Below, in pieces: positions 61,335 through 64,000 of a DNA stretch of 64,000 nucleotides. Made by a program: the position numbers and the translations under genes. Positions within the stretch are counted from its first letter, which is position 1. Every line of letters starts with the position of its first letter. This DNA is from Comamonadaceae bacterium ALPHA2B (GTDB taxonomy: Bacteria; Pseudomonadota; Gammaproteobacteria; Burkholderiales; Burkholderiaceae_C). Under the pieces are notes generated by a model. That model did not search any database and was not told the DNA's origin. It worked only from the letters and a program-made list of their open reading frames with translations. The stretch covers positions 1 through 64,000 of the forward strand of contig SCOE01000001.1 of NCBI GenBank assembly GCA_005503065.1, read 5' to 3'.

Positions 61335-61844
61335 TCAGAGCGGATGCTCGGTGTAGAAGTGCCCGCCGTGGAAGAGCAGCGGCGGCACGCCGGGGCGATG
61401 GCTGCAGCGCTCCACCTCGCCGACGAAGATGACGTGGTCGCCTTCCTCGTAGCGGCTGCGGTTGAAGCATTCGAATACCGCCACCGCCCCGGCGAGCAGC
61501 GGGGCGCCGGCCACGCCGTCGGTGAAGTCCACGCCCTGGAAGCGTTCGGTCGAGCGGCGCGCGAAGCGTTCGGCCAGGTCCTTCTGGTCGGCGGCCAGCA
61601 CATTGATGGCGTAGTGCGAGCCGGTGCCCAGCGTGGGCATGGAGCCCGATGCGCGCGCCAGGCTCCAGAGGACGAGCGGCGGCTCCAGCGAGACCGAGTT
61701 GAAGGAGTTGGCGGTGAGCCCGATGCGCGTGCCGTCGGCGCTGCGTGCGGTCACGATGGTCACGCCCGTGGCGAACATGCCCAGCGCGGCGCGGAACTCG
61801 GCGGTCGAGAAGGAGGGCGCCTGCGCGCGGCGGGGAGGGGTCAC
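61335..61844 (-). CDS. Flavin reductase domain protein
   Basis: This 169-aa flavin-reductase-like protein has FRAALGMFATGVTIVTARSA, GLTANSFNSVSLEPPLVLWS and DHVIFVGEVERCSHRPG, the FMN-binding pattern of HpaC/DIM6-type reductases. They supply reduced flavin to two-component monooxygenases. No ATG suits the start: GTG at 61844 gives a normal length, whereas the frame stays open to a GTG at 61925 that touches repeat C3. A partner monooxygenase is not seen nearby. Confidence 0.85.
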   Translation of the reverse strand: MTPPRRAQAPSFSTAEFRAALGMFATGVTIVTARSADGTRIGLTANSFNSVSLEPPLVLWSLARASGSMPTLGTGSHYAINVLAADQKDLAERFARRSTERFQGVDFTDGVAGAPLLAGAVAVFECFNRSRYEEGDHVIFVGEVERCSHRPGVPPLLFHGGHFYTEHPL

Positions 61845-61925
61845 GGAGGGAGGAGCAGAGAGGGGACGCAAAGCCGCATTCTGGCGGAAGGGTGGTGGCT
61901 TCACTGTCACGCGGGCTTTCCGCAC

Positions 61926-61991
61926 GGAAAGTGCAATCGGGCTGTAGCGCTTGCTGTGTCTGCGTTGCGGCCGAAATCGTCACGTTCGTTA
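61926..61991 (+). repeat. Repeat family C, copy 3
   Basis: GGAAAGTGCAATCGGGCTGT, TAGCGCTTGCTGTGTCTGCG and TTGCGGCCGAAATCGTCACG run on to CGTTCGTTAC. It matches the copies at 1211 and 48513, with the last palindrome arm changed. Confidence 0.72.
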
Positions 61992-62291
61992 CTTTCTTCC
62001 TGCTTGCCTGTTTCGGGGCTCTTGATGCGGGCTGCTTCCGGCGTTGCTGGTGGATCGGCCGGCACGAAGGGCGGGGGCGCTGGCGGCGGCCGCGGGCCTG
62101 CGTTCTCCGGCGCTGGCTCGCGCTGACCGGCTTGTCGTTCTGACTGCGTGCTCGCTGTCCATCGACGTGCTTTGGGCACTGCACGGCGCCGCGAATGGCG
62201 CCTGCGCCCGCAGGCCCGCGACCACCGCCAGAGGCGCTGCAGCCAAACCCAAACGCACCCGCCTCATGCCGGTCGGGCGCTACGCCCAAAC

Positions 62292-62309
62292 TCGTCACGA
62301 ACGTGACGA
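62292..62309. repeat. Repeat family C, terminal fragment
   Basis: CGTCACGAACGTGACGA equals the terminal palindrome of repeat C. It abuts the stop codon of the SpmA/B-like gene, as the copy at 48513 abuts the ABC-2 permease stop codon. Confidence 0.55.
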
Positions 62310-63539
62310 TCAACCGAAGAACCAGTAGCTCACCGCAATCGCCGCCACCACGCCCACCAGGTCGGCGAACAAGGCGCAGCCCACCGCATGCCGCGCCCGC
62401 TGGATGCCCACCGCGCCGAAGTACACGGCCAGCACGTAGAAGGTGGTCTCGGTGCTGCCCTGGATCACCGCGGCGGTCAGGGCCGGGAAGCTGTCCACCC
62501 CGTGGCTCTTCATCGTCTCGATCAGCATCGCGCGCGCCGCGCTGCCCGAAAAAGGCTTGACCAGGCCGGTGGGCAGGGCGTCGACGAAGCGCGTGTCCCA
62601 GCCGGTCAGGCCCACCAGCCAGCGGATGCCGTCCAGCGCCGCATCCAGTGCACCCGACGCCCGCAGCACCCCGATGGCGCACAGCATCGCCACCAGGTAG
62701 GGCAACAGGTTCTTCGCCACCTCGAAACCTTCCTTGGCGCCCTCGACGAAGGCCTCGTACACCGGCACCCGCCGCACCGCGCCCGCGATGAGGAACACGA
62801 TCACGATGCCGAACAACACCAGGTTGCCCAGCAGCGACGACAACGCCGCCAGCGCCGCCGCCGACAGCGTTCCCAGCAGCAGCATGAAGCCGCCCAGCGC
62901 CGCGGCCATCGGCAGCACCCAGGCCAGCACCACCGGGTCCCAGATCCGCAGCCGCTGCACCACCGCCACCGTGAGCAGCGCCACCAGCGCCGAGACCGCC
63001 GTGGCGATGAGGATGGGCAGGAACACCAGCGTCGGGTCGGCGGCGCCCTGCTGTGCGCGGTACATGAAGATGCTCACCGGCAGCAGCGTCAGTGAGCCGG
63101 TGTTGAGCACCAGGAACAGGATCTGCGCGTTCGTCGCCTCCTGGGGCCGCGGGTTCAGCGTCTGCAGTTCGCGCATCGCCTTCAGCCCGATCGGGGTGGC
63201 GGCGTTGTCCAGCCCCAGCGCGTTGGCCGCGAAGTTCATCGTGATCAGGCCCAGCGCCGGGTGCCCGCGCGGCACCTCGGGCATCAGCCGCGCGAAGAGC
63301 GGGCCCAGCCAGCGCGCGAGCGCGGCCACCAGCCCGGCCCGCTCGGCGATGCGCAGAAAACCCAGCCACAGCGTGAGCGTGCCGAAGAGCAGCACCATCA
63401 CCTCCACCGAGAGCTTGGCCATGGCGAACAGCGCCTCGACCATGGCGGCGAAGGCAGACGCGTCGCCGCCCACCAGCCAGCGGCCGAAGCCGGCGACGGC
63501 GGCGACGAGGAAGAAGGCGAGCCAGAGGCCGTTGAGCAT
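62310..63539 (-). CDS. SpmA/SpmB-like nucleoside-recognition (Gate) membrane protein
   Basis: This 409-aa protein has about ten spans and two Gate (nucleoside-recognition) domains. The N-terminal half resembles SpmA (NGLWLAFFLVAAVAG, FAANALGLDNAATPIGLKAM), the C-terminal half SpmB (VIQGSTETTFYVLAVYFGAV). Fused SpmA-SpmB proteins are common in non-sporulating proteobacteria and their cargo is unsettled. Confidence 0.88.
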   Translation of the reverse strand: MLNGLWLAFFLVAAVAGFGRWLVGGDASAFAAMVEALFAMAKLSVEVMVLLFGTLTLWLGFLRIAERAGLVAALARWLGPLFARLMPEVPRGHPALGLITMNFAANALGLDNAATPIGLKAMRELQTLNPRPQEATNAQILFLVLNTGSLTLLPVSIFMYRAQQGAADPTLVFLPILIATAVSALVALLTVAVVQRLRIWDPVVLAWVLPMAAALGGFMLLLGTLSAAALAALSSLLGNLVLFGIVIVFLIAGAVRRVPVYEAFVEGAKEGFEVAKNLLPYLVAMLCAIGVLRASGALDAALDGIRWLVGLTGWDTRFVDALPTGLVKPFSGSAARAMLIETMKSHGVDSFPALTAAVIQGSTETTFYVLAVYFGAVGIQRARHAVGCALFADLVGVVAAIAVSYWFFG

Positions 63540-63557
63540 GGGGGCGGGTGAAACGGG

Positions 63558-63589
63558 GGGCGGCCGATCATAGAAGCGAGGGGCCGCCC
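63558..63589. terminator. Hairpin between divergent genes
   Basis: The stem GGGCGGCC (63558-63565) / GGCCGCCC (63582-63589), with a loop containing GATCATAGAAGCGAG, lies between the SpmA/B-like gene and the phospholipase D-family gene. Both genes point away from it, so it is more likely a regulatory or leader structure than a terminator. Confidence 0.3.
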
Positions 63590-63636
63590 GCGAGACGAAG
63601 GCGCGGGCCGCGCATTCCCACTACATTTCGGAGCGC

Positions 63637-64000
63637 ATGCTGTTCCTGTCCCCCTTCCCCTTGCGCACCTGGTGCCTGCTCGTGCTGGTCGCAGCCGGCC
63701 TGCTCACGGGCTGCGCCTCCCTGCCGCCTCCGCAGCCGCGCCACGAAAGCCGGGCCGTGGCCGACGTCGGCCAGACCACGCTGGGCAAGCTTTCGCGCGC
63801 CGACGCACCGCAGACGCCCGTGGGGCGCGACGGGCCGCTGTCCGCCTTCCGCCTGCTGCCCGACGCCGCCTTCGCCTTCGACGCCCGCATCTCGCTGGCG
63901 CGCAACGCCGAGAACACGCTCGACGTGCAGTACTACCAGATCGCCAACGACGACGTGGGGCTGTTGCTGCTGCGCGAACTGCGCGACGCGGCCGAGCGCG
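63637..64000 (+). CDS. Phospholipase D-family lipoprotein (cardiolipin-synthase-like), 5' part
   Basis: The gene runs off the window. The first 121 codons encode a lipoprotein signal (LVLVAAGLLTGCASLP; Cys at residue 26) and the typical N-terminal region of PLD-like proteins related to ClsC (FRLLPDAAFAFDARISLARN, NTLDVQYYQIANDDVGLLLL). The HKD catalytic motifs would lie beyond the edge. Likely a membrane-associated phosphatidyltransferase. Confidence 0.82.
   Translation, partial: MLFLSPFPLRTWCLLVLVAAGLLTGCASLPPPQPRHESRAVADVGQTTLGKLSRADAPQTPVGRDGPLSAFRLLPDAAFAFDARISLARNAENTLDVQYYQIANDDVGLLLLRELRDAAER

Larger units (their letters stand above)
61845..62309. other. Gene-free 465-nt gap with repeat C copies at both ends
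   Basis: I see no convincing gene here; the short frames present are Ala/Arg/Pro-rich and lack ribosome-binding sites. It holds repeat C3 (61926-61991) at the left and the CGTCACGAACGTGACGA end of another C copy at the right, with about 300 nt of GC-rich sequence between. It separates flavin reductase from the SpmA/B-like gene. Confidence 0.6.

Overview
The window is GC-rich, densely coded chromosomal DNA of a betaproteobacterium. The benzoyl-CoA epoxidation (box) genes, a Bug-family solute-binding protein, many LysR regulators and several families of short intergenic palindromic repeats point to the Comamonadaceae, most likely a Variovorax/Acidovorax-type soil organism. That placement is inferred from gene content and style, not from a marker gene. 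No rRNA, tRNA, CRISPR array, IS element or prophage was seen.

Layout. (1) 1-1201: a compositionally odd unknown gene and a VOC/glyoxalase protein. (2) 1293-17965: aerobic benzoate catabolism. A leftward unit encodes a DUF4863 protein, benzoate-CoA ligase, an alpha/beta hydrolase and a LivKHMGF ABC importer. It diverges from boxR (HTH plus shikimate-kinase-like regulator) and a TetR gene. After an opposing serine hydrolase gene come boxC, boxB, boxA, a cupin and a MaoC-like gene. Benzoate would be imported, activated to benzoyl-CoA, epoxidised by BoxAB and ring-cleaved by BoxC. boxD is not in the window. TGCA-N6-TGCW sites at both promoters fit BoxR control. (3) 18029-30000: acetoacetyl-CoA synthetase, two MFS transporters, small stress/envelope proteins (hemerythrin, DUF3175, DUF4124, DUF1161, 4-TM holin-like) and a membrane-anchored nucleotide cyclase. 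(4) 30157-33818: LysR, glutaryl-CoA dehydrogenase and a CaiB-type CoA-transferase (glutarate/lysine/aromatic degradation). (5) 33824-38714: DUF4174 protein, EamA exporter, CopD-like protein, an unrecognised 544-aa protein, a class A beta-lactamase and a DUF1127 protein. (6) 38829-45783: two LysR genes, a 2OG-Fe(II) oxygenase, and a nitrate/taurine-type ABC importer whose operon also holds an adenine/adenosine deaminase. (7) 46008-48383: two divergent citrate-synthase-like genes, one with an N-terminal HTH, sharing a short promoter with a perfect palindrome. (8) 48584-55679: ABC-2 exporter, DUF2867, glutaminase, EamA transporter, secreted BON-like protein, methyltransferase and DUF4142 protein. 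(9) 55758-60775: amidohydrolase, TauE/SafE permease and Bug binding protein, divergent from a GntR regulator and a second 2OG-Fe(II) oxygenase. (10) 60815-64000: CinA-like amidase, flavin reductase, SpmA/SpmB-type membrane protein and the start of a phospholipase D-family lipoprotein.

The most unusual structure is the dispersed repeats. At least five families (called A-E here) occur in several copies each, mostly in gaps, often between genes of one operon. Family E lies inside boxA and the acetoacetyl-CoA synthetase gene, where it is translated as an in-frame insertion.
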